Positions 8,094 to 15,964 of a stretch of DNA of 64,000 nucleotides are shown in pieces. The notes below the pieces were generated by a model that made no database searches, was not told the origin of the DNA, and saw only the letters and a list, made by a program, of their open reading frames with translations. Position 1 is the stretch's first letter. Every line of letters starts with the position of its first letter. This stretch comes from Peptococcaceae bacterium (GTDB lineage Bacteria > Bacillota > Peptococcia > Peptococcales > Peptococcaceae), in assembly GCA_019420345.1 (NCBI GenBank), contig JAHZHI010000028.1, positions 6,164 through 70,163 on the forward strand, given 5' to 3'. The position numbers and the translations under genes are program-made.

Positions 8094-8519
8094 ATGAAAA
8101 AACGTTTCATTTTCTGCATCTTTTTACTGCTCCTCATCAGCAGCGGCTGCAGCAATTCCAGCGACATTTCCGACAGTGATCTCAAAAAAGCGCAAGCCAT
8201 CGCCGTCACCAACGCCGACGGCACCATCCTCACCACCATTACAGATCAAGATGCCATTAACGATTTTGTCACTGCCCTCCAGCTCGACGACTGGCATCTT
8301 GGCGAGCAGCCAAAGAACGCGCAAATCATCGGCAGCTTCGGCTTTTCACAGGAAAAAACCATTCACTTTGATGAAACAAACAACGACGGCAAGCTCTACG
8401 ACATTGCCCAGCTCCATCTCTACGACACACCCATTGTTGATCTGAACCTTCTCGGTGTTCAACTAACCTTCACCATTCCCGACACTGCCTACGAAACGTT
8501 GACAAATTATCTGCACTAA
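8094..8519 (+). CDS. Hypothetical lipoprotein
   Basis: This 141-residue protein has a signal peptide ending in the lipobox SSGC (Cys at about residue 19) and a Ser/Asp-rich linker. The mature part is small and contains ITDQDAINDFVTAL, which resembles short extracytoplasmic lipoproteins of Bacillota that I cannot name further. It is co-transcribed with the membrane-bound XRE regulator six bases upstream and may be its sensory partner or target. Confidence 0.75.
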   Translation: MKKRFIFCIFLLLLISSGCSNSSDISDSDLKKAQAIAVTNADGTILTTITDQDAINDFVTALQLDDWHLGEQPKNAQIIGSFGFSQEKTIHFDETNNDGKLYDIAQLHLYDTPIVDLNLLGVQLTFTIPDTAYETLTNYLH

Positions 8520-8520
8520 A

Positions 8521-8563
8521 AAACAGCGCTGCAAACGAGCCATTCTCGCTTGCAGCGCTGTTT
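8521..8563. terminator. Bidirectional terminator between convergent genes
   Basis: AAACAGCGCTGCAA and TTGCAGCGCTGTTT form a 14-bp stem around CGAGCCATTCTCG-like loop sequence. It can end both the lipoprotein transcript and the convergent GNAT operon. Confidence 0.8.
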
Positions 8564-8564
8564 G

Positions 8565-9125
8565 TCAATCCCAAATACGCACGTTTTTATCAAATGCATC
8601 CTGTTCCGGCACCATATAGTGGTAAATGCCTGCCATGGCTTCTGCCACGCTATGTGCATCACTGGTCTGCTGATTGTCCAGCACCCAGTAATGTTCTCCA
8701 AAAACATGGGCTTCAGTTGTTGTGCGTGCAAATCCTAAGCGCTCATAAAAGTGCTGGCGACGGGCGCGCATTTTATGATCACTTTCATCAATGGCATCGT
8801 CAACGGCTTCAATCTCCAGCATCATGGCAGGATAAAAAGTCTTGTCAGCCATCAGGGCTGAAAGGAAAGCCGAACCCAAGCCTTCGCCGCGATGCGCTGC
8901 CACAACAGCAAGATAATCCAATAGCACCGGTGCCGCCGCCGTACATACGCACGCATAGGCCAAGAGAGCACCCTCTTCGGAATAATAGCCCAGCACATCA
9001 TACTTGCCTTCCGCCTGCATGCGCAGCATGGCTTTAAGCGGCTTCAATTCGCGGCGTGGAAAGGTTTGCTTCATTTCACGTTCATAAAGCTGCGCCAAGG
9101 TTTCTGCGTCCAGCCTTTTGATCAT
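8565..9125 (-). CDS. GNAT-family N-acetyltransferase
   Basis: This 186-residue protein has the acetyl-CoA-binding motif A as AAHRGEGLGSAFL (about residues 74-86) and the late motif HFYERLGFA. The substrate is not evident. It is the last gene of a three-gene operon with two HAD phosphatases; its ribosome site (AAGGAG) lies inside the end of the preceding gene and only one base separates the two coding regions. Confidence 0.85.
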   Translation of the reverse strand: MIKRLDAETLAQLYEREMKQTFPRRELKPLKAMLRMQAEGKYDVLGYYSEEGALLAYACVCTAAAPVLLDYLAVVAAHRGEGLGSAFLSALMADKTFYPAMMLEIEAVDDAIDESDHKMRARRQHFYERLGFARTTTEAHVFGEHYWVLDNQQTSDAHSVAEAMAGIYHYMVPEQDAFDKNVRIWD

Positions 9126-9126
9126 T

Positions 9127-9966
9127 CTAACACTCCTTCAACAACTCTTCCAAAACCTGTGCCACACCATCCTGATCGTGGCGTGGTGCGATACGGTCAG
9201 CAGCTTCTTTCAGATGATCGGCACCATTTTCCATGGCTACGCCCAACCCAGCGAACTGGAGCATGCCCAAATCATTGTCCGCATCACCGAAGGCCACTAG
9301 ACCATCTGCCGATAGTCCCAAACGATCCAGCACCACTGCAAGTGCTGACCCTTTGCCAGCACGGCTGTCAGCCACTTCAATCAAGCGCGGCAGCGATGAA
9401 GTCACGTAAATATTTTCCACCTCATGTTCCAAGCGCTGCCAAAGCTGACTTTTCAGCGCCTGATCAGCCAGAGAAAGACCAATGCTGTCAATGTCACCCG
9501 CATGGACTCTCACAAATTGTTTTACATCATCAACCGGTTCACGTGTGCTGAGGAGATAATGGTAGGCATGATCACGCACACCGAACGCCGTCGGATTGTT
9601 TAAATAGCTGCGATTGGCAAAGGCCTTGCCTGCAATGAAAAGTTCATAACCAACCGGATAATACTGGGTAACATGGAGAATTTCGTCCAGCGATTCCCGG
9701 CGCAGACTACAATGATAGATGTCGCGATTGCTGACCTTGTCATAAATACGCACGCCATTGCCAGTGATGACATAGCGCACCGCCTCAAGCGCCAGCACTT
9801 CATGCGGAATAGTGGAAAAAGGGCGGCCGCTGGCCACAACCACAGGAATCCCAGCCGCTGCCAGCTGCGCCATCACCTGCTTGGTGCGCGGACTGAGCTG
9901 CGAATGACCATCTAAAAGCGTTCCATCCAGATCAAAAGCCGCACATGCAAACCGTCGCAGGGTCAT
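9127..9966 (-). CDS. HAD-superfamily (Cof/IIB) sugar-phosphate phosphatase
   Basis: This 279-residue cytoplasmic hydrolase has motif I DLDGT (about residues 12-16) followed by LLDG, motif II VVASGRP and motif IV GDADNDLGML. The cap placement and C-terminal MENGADHLKEAAD are typical of the Cof/YkrA type that dephosphorylates sugar phosphates or FMN. The start follows AAGGAGG. It is the middle gene of the HAD-HAD-GNAT operon. Confidence 0.9.
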   Translation of the reverse strand: MTLRRFACAAFDLDGTLLDGHSQLSPRTKQVMAQLAAAGIPVVVASGRPFSTIPHEVLALEAVRYVITGNGVRIYDKVSNRDIYHCSLRRESLDEILHVTQYYPVGYELFIAGKAFANRSYLNNPTAFGVRDHAYHYLLSTREPVDDVKQFVRVHAGDIDSIGLSLADQALKSQLWQRLEHEVENIYVTSSLPRLIEVADSRAGKGSALAVVLDRLGLSADGLVAFGDADNDLGMLQFAGLGVAMENGADHLKEAADRIAPRHDQDGVAQVLEELLKEC

Positions 9967-9984
9967 ACGCCCCGCCTCCTTTCA

Positions 9985-10641
9985 TCATTCACCAAAAAAC
10001 CAGCGGTCAATATCAATTTCACTGAAATCGTTGATATAATAATCCCCAACAGCATGAATCTCTGCATCATGATCCATCTGTGTGTCATCCTGAACAGCCA
10101 CCGTCATCAAACCGTTTTTCTTCGCCCGTTCTAACGCATAAAGGGCATCGTCAAAGAAAAGAATATCCGAAGCCTTGCATCCCAGCTGTTCAGCAGCCAG
10201 CTTAAAATATTCGTCACTGTTTTTCGAAAAACCGCTGTTGTCCACGGTCTGCACAAACAGAAAATAATCGCGCAGCCCCAAGCGTTTCAGACACATTTCC
10301 AACAGATAGGCATCAGTAGACGATGCCACAGCCATAGGAACTTTTTTAGCGTGAAGCGTGTCCAATACCTCGCGCACATGCGGTTTCAGCGACAATTTCT
10401 CGCTGTAATTCTGTTCCAGCGTAGCGGTAAATGTTTTTGCCAAATCCTCAGCGCCTTTGCCGCCGAGAAAGGTGTCAGCATAAAATTTTGCTGCATCCTC
10501 ATGGCTCATGCTCGCTGTTTCACGTTCTGCTTCACGCGGCAAATCAACACCATAGGATGCCAGAACATCTGTCGCCAAATTGATCCACATTGGCATCGAA
10601 TCCAGCAGGGTTCCATCACAATCAAACAATGCGTATTTCAT
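9985..10641 (-). CDS. HAD-superfamily IA hydrolase (beta-phosphoglucomutase-like)
   Basis: This 218-residue protein has the nucleophile motif DCDGTLLDS at the N-terminus, motif II ASSTDAYL, and FFDDALYALERAKKNG as motif IV with the usual C1-cap phosphatase layout. Beta-phosphoglucomutase, pyrophosphatase or phosphoglycolate phosphatase activities are all possible. It is first in the operon. An extended -10 (TGCTATAAT on the minus strand near 10699-10707) lies upstream. Confidence 0.88.
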   Translation of the reverse strand: MKYALFDCDGTLLDSMPMWINLATDVLASYGVDLPREAERETASMSHEDAAKFYADTFLGGKGAEDLAKTFTATLEQNYSEKLSLKPHVREVLDTLHAKKVPMAVASSTDAYLLEMCLKRLGLRDYFLFVQTVDNSGFSKNSDEYFKLAAEQLGCKASDILFFDDALYALERAKKNGLMTVAVQDDTQMDHDAEIHAVGDYYINDFSEIDIDRWFFGE

Positions 10642-10805
10642 TCTATTTCCTCCCGTTTGGGCTAGCTATGCGTCGCCATTATTGGTTTCATGCCTTTGAT
10701 TATAGCAAATATTGATGTGCTCTTGGTAAATTTCTGTGAAAAAATCTGTACAACAGGCACAGTGATGCATAATATTTTCTCGATTGGTACAAGTTTCATC
10801 CATTA

Positions 10806-10818
10806 TATGGTATAATAA
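10806..10818 (+). promoter_or_regulatory. Extended -10 promoter of the citrate synthase gene
   Basis: TGGTATAAT (ending at 10816) is an extended -10 element, with no good -35 at 17 bases. It lies about 35 bases before the ATG. Confidence 0.6.
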
Positions 10819-10850
10819 TACAAAGTTCCTACAGAAAGGAAGATCGTCCT

Positions 10851-12233
10851 ATGCACAACGATGCATTTCTTGAAATTGACAAGCTGCGCGCTTCAATCGC
10901 CAGCAAAATTCACTACTTAAAAGAAAATAATTCCATTTCACCGGAATTATATGCACAATATGACATCAAACGCGGCCTGCGTAACGCCAACGGAACCGGC
11001 GTACTCGTTGGCATCACTCGTATTTCCGAAGTCAGCGGCTACACCGTTGAAAATGGCAAAAAAATTCCATGCGAAGGCCAACTTATGTATCGCGGCATTC
11101 CGATTACCGATCTTGTCCAAGGCTTTGAACGAGAAAATCGCCTCGGTTTTGAAGAAATCGTGTATCTTCTGGTCTTTGGCTCTCTGCCAAACCGCCAGGA
11201 ACTCGACTGGTTCACTAAAACACTGCAAAAGCGCCGTGTCTTCCCAGATAATTTCAAAGAAGACATTTTCCTGCGCATCCCAAGCAACAATCTCATGAAC
11301 AAGCTGCAGCGCGTCGTACTTTCTCTTTACTCCTACGACGAAGATCCTGACAACATCGAACTCGGCAACGTGCTTGCTCAGTGCCTGGACCTCATCGCAA
11401 AGATGCCGCTTATGGTGGCTTACGCCTACGCGGCTAAGGAACACTATTTCAATAACAAGAGTCTGATTCTGCATCATCCGCTGCCAAATGGCAGCACAGC
11501 AGAAAACATTCTGCATCTTATCCGACCAAACAGTGAGTTCACCCCGCTGGAAGCAAAAATTCTCGACCTCTGCCTGATTCTTCAAGCGGACCACGGCGGC
11601 GGGAACAACTCCGCTTTTGCCACCCACGTTGTATCTTCCTCTGGTACGGACACCTACTCTGCCATTTCCACTGCCATCGGTTCCCTGAAAGGACCTCGTC
11701 ATGGTGCTGCCAACCAACGCGCCCATGCCATGGTCAAAGACATTCAGGAACACGTTCAGCATTGGAACAACGACGGCGAAGTGGCCGACTATCTTAAAAA
11801 GATCCTTGCCGGTGAAGCCTTTGACCGCAGCGGCCTCATCTATGGTATGGGACACGCCGTTTACACCCTCAGCGATCCACGTGCCGAGCTGCTTAAAGAA
11901 AAAGCCGCTGTGCTCGCTCAGGAAACCGGCTTCGAAGCACAATACGATTTGCTCAGCCGTATCACCCGCATGACCAAGGAGATCATGCGCGACCGCAAAG
12001 GTCTCGACTTCAACATCTGCCCTAACATCGACCTCTATACCGGCCTGATTTATGAAATGATGGGCATTGAATCGGATCTTTTCACACCGCTCTTTGCCAC
12101 CGCACGTATCGCTGGGTGGTCGGCACATCGCCTCGAACAGGTCATGGACAGCAAAATCATGCGTCCTGCTTACTTCTATCTCGATGCCAACGACCTTACC
12201 TACATTCCATTGGAAGAACGCGGCGAACTTTAA
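10851..12233 (+). CDS. gltA: Citrate synthase (citrate/2-methylcitrate synthase)
   Basis: This 460-residue enzyme condenses oxaloacetate with acetyl-CoA. The catalytic residues are visible as His248 in ADHGGG, His335 in GMGHAVY and Asp394 in PNIDLYTG; a conserved GPRHGAANQRAH block lies at 281-292. The N-terminal extension of about 40 residues is longer than in the short gram-positive enzymes. No aconitase or isocitrate dehydrogenase gene is adjacent. In an anaerobe it probably serves glutamate synthesis through a partial cycle. 2-Methylcitrate synthase activity cannot be excluded. Confidence 0.93.
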   Translation: MHNDAFLEIDKLRASIASKIHYLKENNSISPELYAQYDIKRGLRNANGTGVLVGITRISEVSGYTVENGKKIPCEGQLMYRGIPITDLVQGFERENRLGFEEIVYLLVFGSLPNRQELDWFTKTLQKRRVFPDNFKEDIFLRIPSNNLMNKLQRVVLSLYSYDEDPDNIELGNVLAQCLDLIAKMPLMVAYAYAAKEHYFNNKSLILHHPLPNGSTAENILHLIRPNSEFTPLEAKILDLCLILQADHGGGNNSAFATHVVSSSGTDTYSAISTAIGSLKGPRHGAANQRAHAMVKDIQEHVQHWNNDGEVADYLKKILAGEAFDRSGLIYGMGHAVYTLSDPRAELLKEKAAVLAQETGFEAQYDLLSRITRMTKEIMRDRKGLDFNICPNIDLYTGLIYEMMGIESDLFTPLFATARIAGWSAHRLEQVMDSKIMRPAYFYLDANDLTYIPLEERGEL

Positions 12234-12244
12234 TAACGCATACA

Positions 12245-12276
12245 ATGCCTTCTCGCTATAGAGAAGGCATTTTTTA
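12245..12276 (+). terminator. Terminator after citrate synthase
   Basis: ATGCCTTCTC and GAGAAGGCAT form a 10-bp stem with a GCTATA loop, followed by TTTTTAT. Confidence 0.9.
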
Positions 12277-12314
12277 TGCCCATCTGCCAATGAGATTTAT
12301 TTGTCACTTTCTTA

Positions 12315-12371
12315 TTGACAGACCGCGCGCCAAGGTGATATATTTGTCTTATCAAGAGATAAATATATCAC
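12315..12371 (+). promoter_or_regulatory. Promoter overlapped by a long palindromic operator
   Basis: TTGACA (12315-12320) and TATATT (12339-12344) are 18 bases apart. The -10 lies inside an inverted repeat whose 11-base arms GTGATATATTT (12335-12345) and AAATATATCAC (12361-12371) are perfectly complementary; a second nested repeat TTATC-AAGA-GATAA lies at the centre. This is a textbook position for repression, most likely by the XRE protein encoded two genes downstream. Confidence 0.75.
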
Positions 12372-12396
12372 TTTTCTCAGAAAGGAGCGGATTCTC

Positions 12397-13068
12397 ATGG
12401 ATAAACGTTTGCCAAAGAAAACCCGCCGTCGTCTCATCATTGGTGCCATTATTGTAGTGATGCTGTCACTCCTTGGCACCGCCTATGCCCTGGCATTTAA
12501 CAACGGCCGTTTTGTCCACAATATGGATCTATCCGCCTACACGTTCCAACCGAAAGATCTTTCCATGCTCATTCCCGGTGCACTGCTATTCTGTTACGTC
12601 GTCTATTTTCTCTTCGCCATTTGGAGCCATGCCATTAAGCTGATGTTCACCAAAGAGCCGTCAGCAGATGGTCGTCAGTACTCGCGTACCATTTCACCGC
12701 ATTTTGGCTAGCTTGGCTTCTGCGGATTTTTAGGTTTTGGCGGATTTTGGACCTACGCCTCTTTCGGCAAAATTTTTCCTTTTATTTTTTTCGTGTTCTT
12801 CGGCTTTTTCGGACTGTTCTTTGAAGGCAAGCTTTCCCATACCCTTGAAGATGAACTCTTTCAGGAAAACCGCCGACGCGCGGAGCTCAAAGCGTACCGC
12901 ATCGGCTTTGTCCTGCTTTTCGTCGTCATCTGGCTCATGGGTATGGGCTTTCTCAGCCGCAATGTCGAATGGTGTGCCGTCTTCATGCTCGCCAGCATGT
13001 CTTTCATCTGGGGGCTCGTCCTCTTTCTCTCCAATTATCTTCTCTATCGCTACGAAAGGATGGAGTAA
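12397..13068 (+). pseudogene. DUF3796-like membrane protein interrupted by an in-frame amber codon
   Basis: A reading frame of 223 sense codons is split by a single TAG at 12709-12711. The first part gives 104 residues with two transmembrane segments. The frame then runs on without a shift through a Gly/Phe-rich stretch (LGFCGFLGFG), a short hydrophobic segment and a C-terminal part with two more membrane segments, ending TAA. The text around the stop, PHFG-stop-LGFCGFLGF, resembles the LGFLGFLGF repeat of DUF3796 proteins, and a Trp codon TGG to TAG change would explain it. A possible GTG restart at 12793 has no ribosome site. A recent nonsense mutation, a sequencing error or read-through are all possible. 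The XRE gene follows after three bases. Confidence 0.7.
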
Positions 13069-13071
13069 AAC

Positions 13072-13275
13072 ATGGGTGTTGAATTTGAATGCCACCTGAA
13101 ACAATATCGTCTCGCCAAAGGCTGGACCCAGGAACAACTCGCTGAACGTGTCGGCGTTCGCCGTGAAACCATCATGCGGCTCGAAAAAGCACAATACAAT
13201 CCCTCTCTAAAACTCGCCATCGACATCGCCCGCGCCGTCGAAGCGCCTATTGAAGACATCTTTATTTTTCCGTAA
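13072..13275 (+). CDS. Small XRE-family regulator (YozG-like)
   Basis: This 67-residue protein is essentially only a helix-turn-helix: WTQEQLAERVGVRRETIMRLE, followed by NPSLKLAIDIARAVEAPIEDIF. Such minimal regulators usually sit beside a DUF membrane protein, as here, and repress their own operon. The palindrome at 12335-12371 is the likely target. Its reading frame is intact although the upstream membrane-protein gene carries an amber codon. Confidence 0.9.
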   Translation: MGVEFECHLKQYRLAKGWTQEQLAERVGVRRETIMRLEKAQYNPSLKLAIDIARAVEAPIEDIFIFP

Positions 13276-13281
13276 TTGCAC

Positions 13282-13320
13282 AGCAGCCAGAATCGTCCTT
13301 GATTCTGGCTGCTTTTTTGT
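13282..13320 (+). terminator. Terminator after the small XRE regulator
   Basis: AGCAGCCAGAATC and GATTCTGGCTGCT form a 13-bp stem followed by TTTTTTGTTTT. Confidence 0.9.
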
Positions 13321-13421
13321 TTTCCACCCCCTTGAAAAACAAAGTCAATCCTCTACACTTATAACTATTCAAACAAGTCAAACCAGTTCGGTCAATGATT
13401 AAGAAAAAAGGAGGAAAACCA

Positions 13422-14042
13422 TTGAACGACAAATTTAAACAGCTGCCGACAGAGAAACAATTGGCTATTTTCAATGCTTCTATGGAAGTATTTGCAAAAA
13501 ACGATTATAAAAAAGCATCCACCGATGACATCGCTGCAAAAGCTGGCATCTCAAAGGGACTTCTGTTCTATTACTTTCACAACAAGAAAACGCTTTATCT
13601 TGAAACCTACGATTACGTAATGCAAGTTGGACGATCAGTGATTGACGATCCTCGCCTTTTTGAAATCACAGACTTTTTTGAGCTTTTAACCTACGCCACC
13701 GAAAAAAAGCTGCAAATGATGACAAAGATGCCCTATCTCTATGATTTTGCGCTGCGTGCCTTCTATAGTGAGAAAGAAGAAATTTCAGCGCCTCTCAAAC
13801 AAAAAATAGGCAGCGATATTACAGAGATTTACCAATTTTATTTCAAAAATATTGACTGCAGCAAATTCAATGACGGTATTGATCCAATGCAGATACTCAA
13901 CATGTTAACGTGGATGTCAGATGGTTACATTCATCTGCAACAGTTTACCGGCGAAGCAGTGACCTTGGAAAGTATGATGGAAGCATTTTCCAACTGGGTG
14001 CAGCTGTTAAAAAGAGCATCTTACAAGGAGGAATTTCAATGA
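13422..14042 (+). CDS. TetR/AcrR-family regulator
   Basis: This protein of about 206 residues has an N-terminal TetR DNA-binding domain (STDDIAAKAGISKGLLFYYFHNKKTLYLE) and a helical ligand-binding part. I chose a TTG start at 13422: it lies seven bases after a perfect AAGGAGG. The in-frame ATG at 13395 has no ribosome site and would put that AAGGAGG inside the gene. The stop codon overlaps the ATG of the ABC ATPase (ATGA), so regulator and exporter are one operon, and it presumably represses them. Confidence 0.9.
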   Translation: MNDKFKQLPTEKQLAIFNASMEVFAKNDYKKASTDDIAAKAGISKGLLFYYFHNKKTLYLETYDYVMQVGRSVIDDPRLFEITDFFELLTYATEKKLQMMTKMPYLYDFALRAFYSEKEEISAPLKQKIGSDITEIYQFYFKNIDCSKFNDGIDPMQILNMLTWMSDGYIHLQQFTGEAVTLESMMEAFSNWVQLLKRASYKEEFQ

Positions 14043-14872
14043 GCGTTCTACAGATTGATCATTTAACATGCAACTATGGTGACGGAAAGGGGATTTTTGA
14101 TGTAACTTTCAGTATCGGAGAAGGCGAAGTTTTTGGCTTTCTTGGTCCCAATGGCGCTGGAAAAACAACAACCATCCGCCATCTTATGGGTTTTATTCGT
14201 CCCAAGCAGGGTTACTGTCGCATTAGCGGCAAGGATTGCTGGAACGCGCGCGCCGAAATCCAACAAAATCTCGGCTACATTCCGGGAGAAATCAATTTTT
14301 TCGATGATATGAGCGGACAGGAATTTCTCCGCTTCATAACCCGCTATCGTCAGATTCCTGCAAAAAATCGCCAAAAGGAATTGCTAGAACGTTTTGCGTT
14401 GAATCCTAAAGGAAAGATTAGAAAAATGAGTAAAGGCATGAAGCAAAAACTCGGCATTGTTGCTGCTTTCATGCACGATCCCCAGATTCTCATTCTCGAC
14501 GAGCCTACGTCGGGTCTAGATCCGCTGATGCAACAGCTTTTCATTCAGCTGATTGCTGAAGAAAAGGCGCGCGGCAAAACCATTCTTTTATCCAGCCATA
14601 TATTTGAAGAGGTAGAACGCACCTGCGACCGCATTGGCATAATTCGTCAGGGACGAATGGTCGCCATCAACTCTGTCGACACCCTACGCAGCCGTCACCT
14701 GCGCACATATACCGTGCAGCTGGATACACCGGAACTGGCCCAAAACTTTGCTGCCGATTTCGACGGGCACTGTAAAGGAACCAGCGTCACGGTGACAAGC
14801 CATCAAAATTTGGAAAGCATTTTTCTGGATTATTATGAAGGAGGAACGGACAATGAACGCAACACTTTATAA
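14039..14872 (+). CDS. ABC transporter ATP-binding protein
   Basis: This 277-residue ATPase has Walker A GPNGAGKTT, signature MSKGM (a variant of LSGGQ common in this exporter group) and Walker B ILILDEPTSGLDP. The C-terminal extension matches drug- or lantibiotic-type exporters (CcmA/BcrA group). The ATG overlaps the stop of the TetR gene and is preceded by AAGGAGG. It should work with the permease encoded directly downstream. Confidence 0.93.
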   Translation: MSVLQIDHLTCNYGDGKGIFDVTFSIGEGEVFGFLGPNGAGKTTTIRHLMGFIRPKQGYCRISGKDCWNARAEIQQNLGYIPGEINFFDDMSGQEFLRFITRYRQIPAKNRQKELLERFALNPKGKIRKMSKGMKQKLGIVAAFMHDPQILILDEPTSGLDPLMQQLFIQLIAEEKARGKTILLSSHIFEEVERTCDRIGIIRQGRMVAINSVDTLRSRHLRTYTVQLDTPELAQNFAADFDGHCKGTSVTVTSHQNLESIFLDYYEGGTDNERNTL

Positions 14873-15650
14873 AAAAGAAATGAAAAACAGCATCAAGCTG
14901 CTGCTCATTCTTGCTGCTGTCATGGCCATATACATCAGCATCATTATTTACATGTACGAACCGGAAATGATGGCGTTGCTCGATGATTACGCCAAAGCTA
15001 TGCCAGAAATAATGGCTGCCATGGGTATGAACGCCGGTGCCACCGATTTGCTTGGTTTTATGATTTCTTATCTATATGGGTTTATTTTATTGGTGTTTCC
15101 AATGGTGTTCTGTATTTTGCGCAGCAATAGCTTACTCGCTAAATATGCCAGCAACGGCGCCATGAGTTATCTATTGGCTGCACCAGTGCACCGTCGTTCC
15201 ATCGTTTTCACCCAGATTGGAGCACTTGTTAGTGGCATTGCGTTGCTGTTGCTCTTTGCAACAGGTCTGGAAATTGGTGTTGCCAACCACTATTTTCCTG
15301 GTAAGCTGGATCTCATCGGTCTGCTGGCGATCAACAGCGGTCTGCTCTGTCTGCATCTTTTTATCGGCAGCATCTGTCTCTTCTTTTCCAGCCTTTTTTC
15401 TGACACTCGCTACAGCCTTGCGTTTGGCGCCGGCATTCCAACGTTGATGTATGTATTACAAATGCTTGCCGATGCCGGCGACAAAGCCGCAGATCTCAAA
15501 TACGCCACCTTTTTCACTCTCTACAATCCCAACGGACTTGCATCGGGAGATCTCAGTGCTTTTGGCCATAGCCTTATCCTATTGTTTGGTGCCCTCTTAC
15601 TATACACATTCACTAGTCTTGTTTTTTGCAACAAAAATTTTTCGATCTGA
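14853..15650 (+). CDS. ABC transporter permease
   Basis: This 265-residue membrane protein has about six hydrophobic segments. The first ends near residue 30, followed by an external loop rich in Met and Glu (MYEPEMMALLDDY). It resembles ABC-2 type permeases. The ATG follows AAGGAGG and overlaps the end of the ATPase gene by 20 bases. The substrate is unknown; TetR control suggests a toxic compound. Confidence 0.88.
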   Translation: MNATLYKKEMKNSIKLLLILAAVMAIYISIIIYMYEPEMMALLDDYAKAMPEIMAAMGMNAGATDLLGFMISYLYGFILLVFPMVFCILRSNSLLAKYASNGAMSYLLAAPVHRRSIVFTQIGALVSGIALLLLFATGLEIGVANHYFPGKLDLIGLLAINSGLLCLHLFIGSICLFFSSLFSDTRYSLAFGAGIPTLMYVLQMLADAGDKAADLKYATFFTLYNPNGLASGDLSAFGHSLILLFGALLLYTFTSLVFCNKNFSI

Positions 15651-15676
15651 AGACACTTTCAACATACCATACAACA

Positions 15677-15720
15677 AAACGCGCCATGCTCAAAAACAAT
15701 TGTAAGCATGGCGCGTTTTC
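15677..15720. terminator. Terminator between convergent operons
   Basis: AACGCGCCATGCT and AGCATGGCGCGTT form a 13-bp stem with a 13-base loop, T-rich on the plus strand and A-rich before it, so it can serve both directions. Confidence 0.85.
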
Positions 15721-15724
15721 ATTG

Positions 15725-15931
15725 TCAGCGTTCATTATGGATATTGATGTTAAAGAGGGCAGGCTGAAAAATTCCTTTGACGGTATCAGCAGTAGCTACG
15801 GCGCTGGCGCTGCCTGGCGCCGACTGATCGTTGCTGCTGCCAAGAGCACGCGGCAGAAATTGTTTTGCCAGGAACACCAGCAGAGTGCCTGCGCCAAGTA
15901 TGAGCAGTAATTTTTTCATGAAATCGATCAT
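15725..15931 (-). CDS. Small single-pass membrane protein
   Basis: This 68-residue protein has an N-terminal hydrophobic segment (about residues 6-24, KKLLLILGAGTLLVFLAK) and a polar Ser/Ala-rich tail. A GAAAGGA ribosome site precedes the ATG at 15931; a second ATG four codons on is possible. It lies 33 bases after the flavoprotein gene on the same strand and before the terminator, so it is probably the last gene of the 15.7-23.3 kb operon. I recognise no family. Confidence 0.6.
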   Translation of the reverse strand: MIDFMKKLLLILGAGTLLVFLAKQFLPRALGSSNDQSAPGSASAVATADTVKGIFQPALFNINIHNER

Positions 15932-15964
15932 GTTTGTTGTCCTTTCGTTGTCAAATATGTTGCA

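Noticed and set aside
10947..12290. A 447-codon open frame antisense to citrate synthase
   Set aside because: It covers the citrate synthase gene in the opposite strand, has no family motif and no ribosome site. It is a shadow of codon bias.
12793..13068. Independent 91-residue gene starting at GTG 12793
   Set aside because: No ribosome site precedes it, and it is in frame with the upstream part of the same protein, so it is better seen as the second half of one interrupted gene.
13395..13421. ATG start of the TetR gene at 13395
   Set aside because: No ribosome site precedes it, and it would place a perfect AAGGAGG inside the coding region, while TTG at 13422 is ideally spaced.
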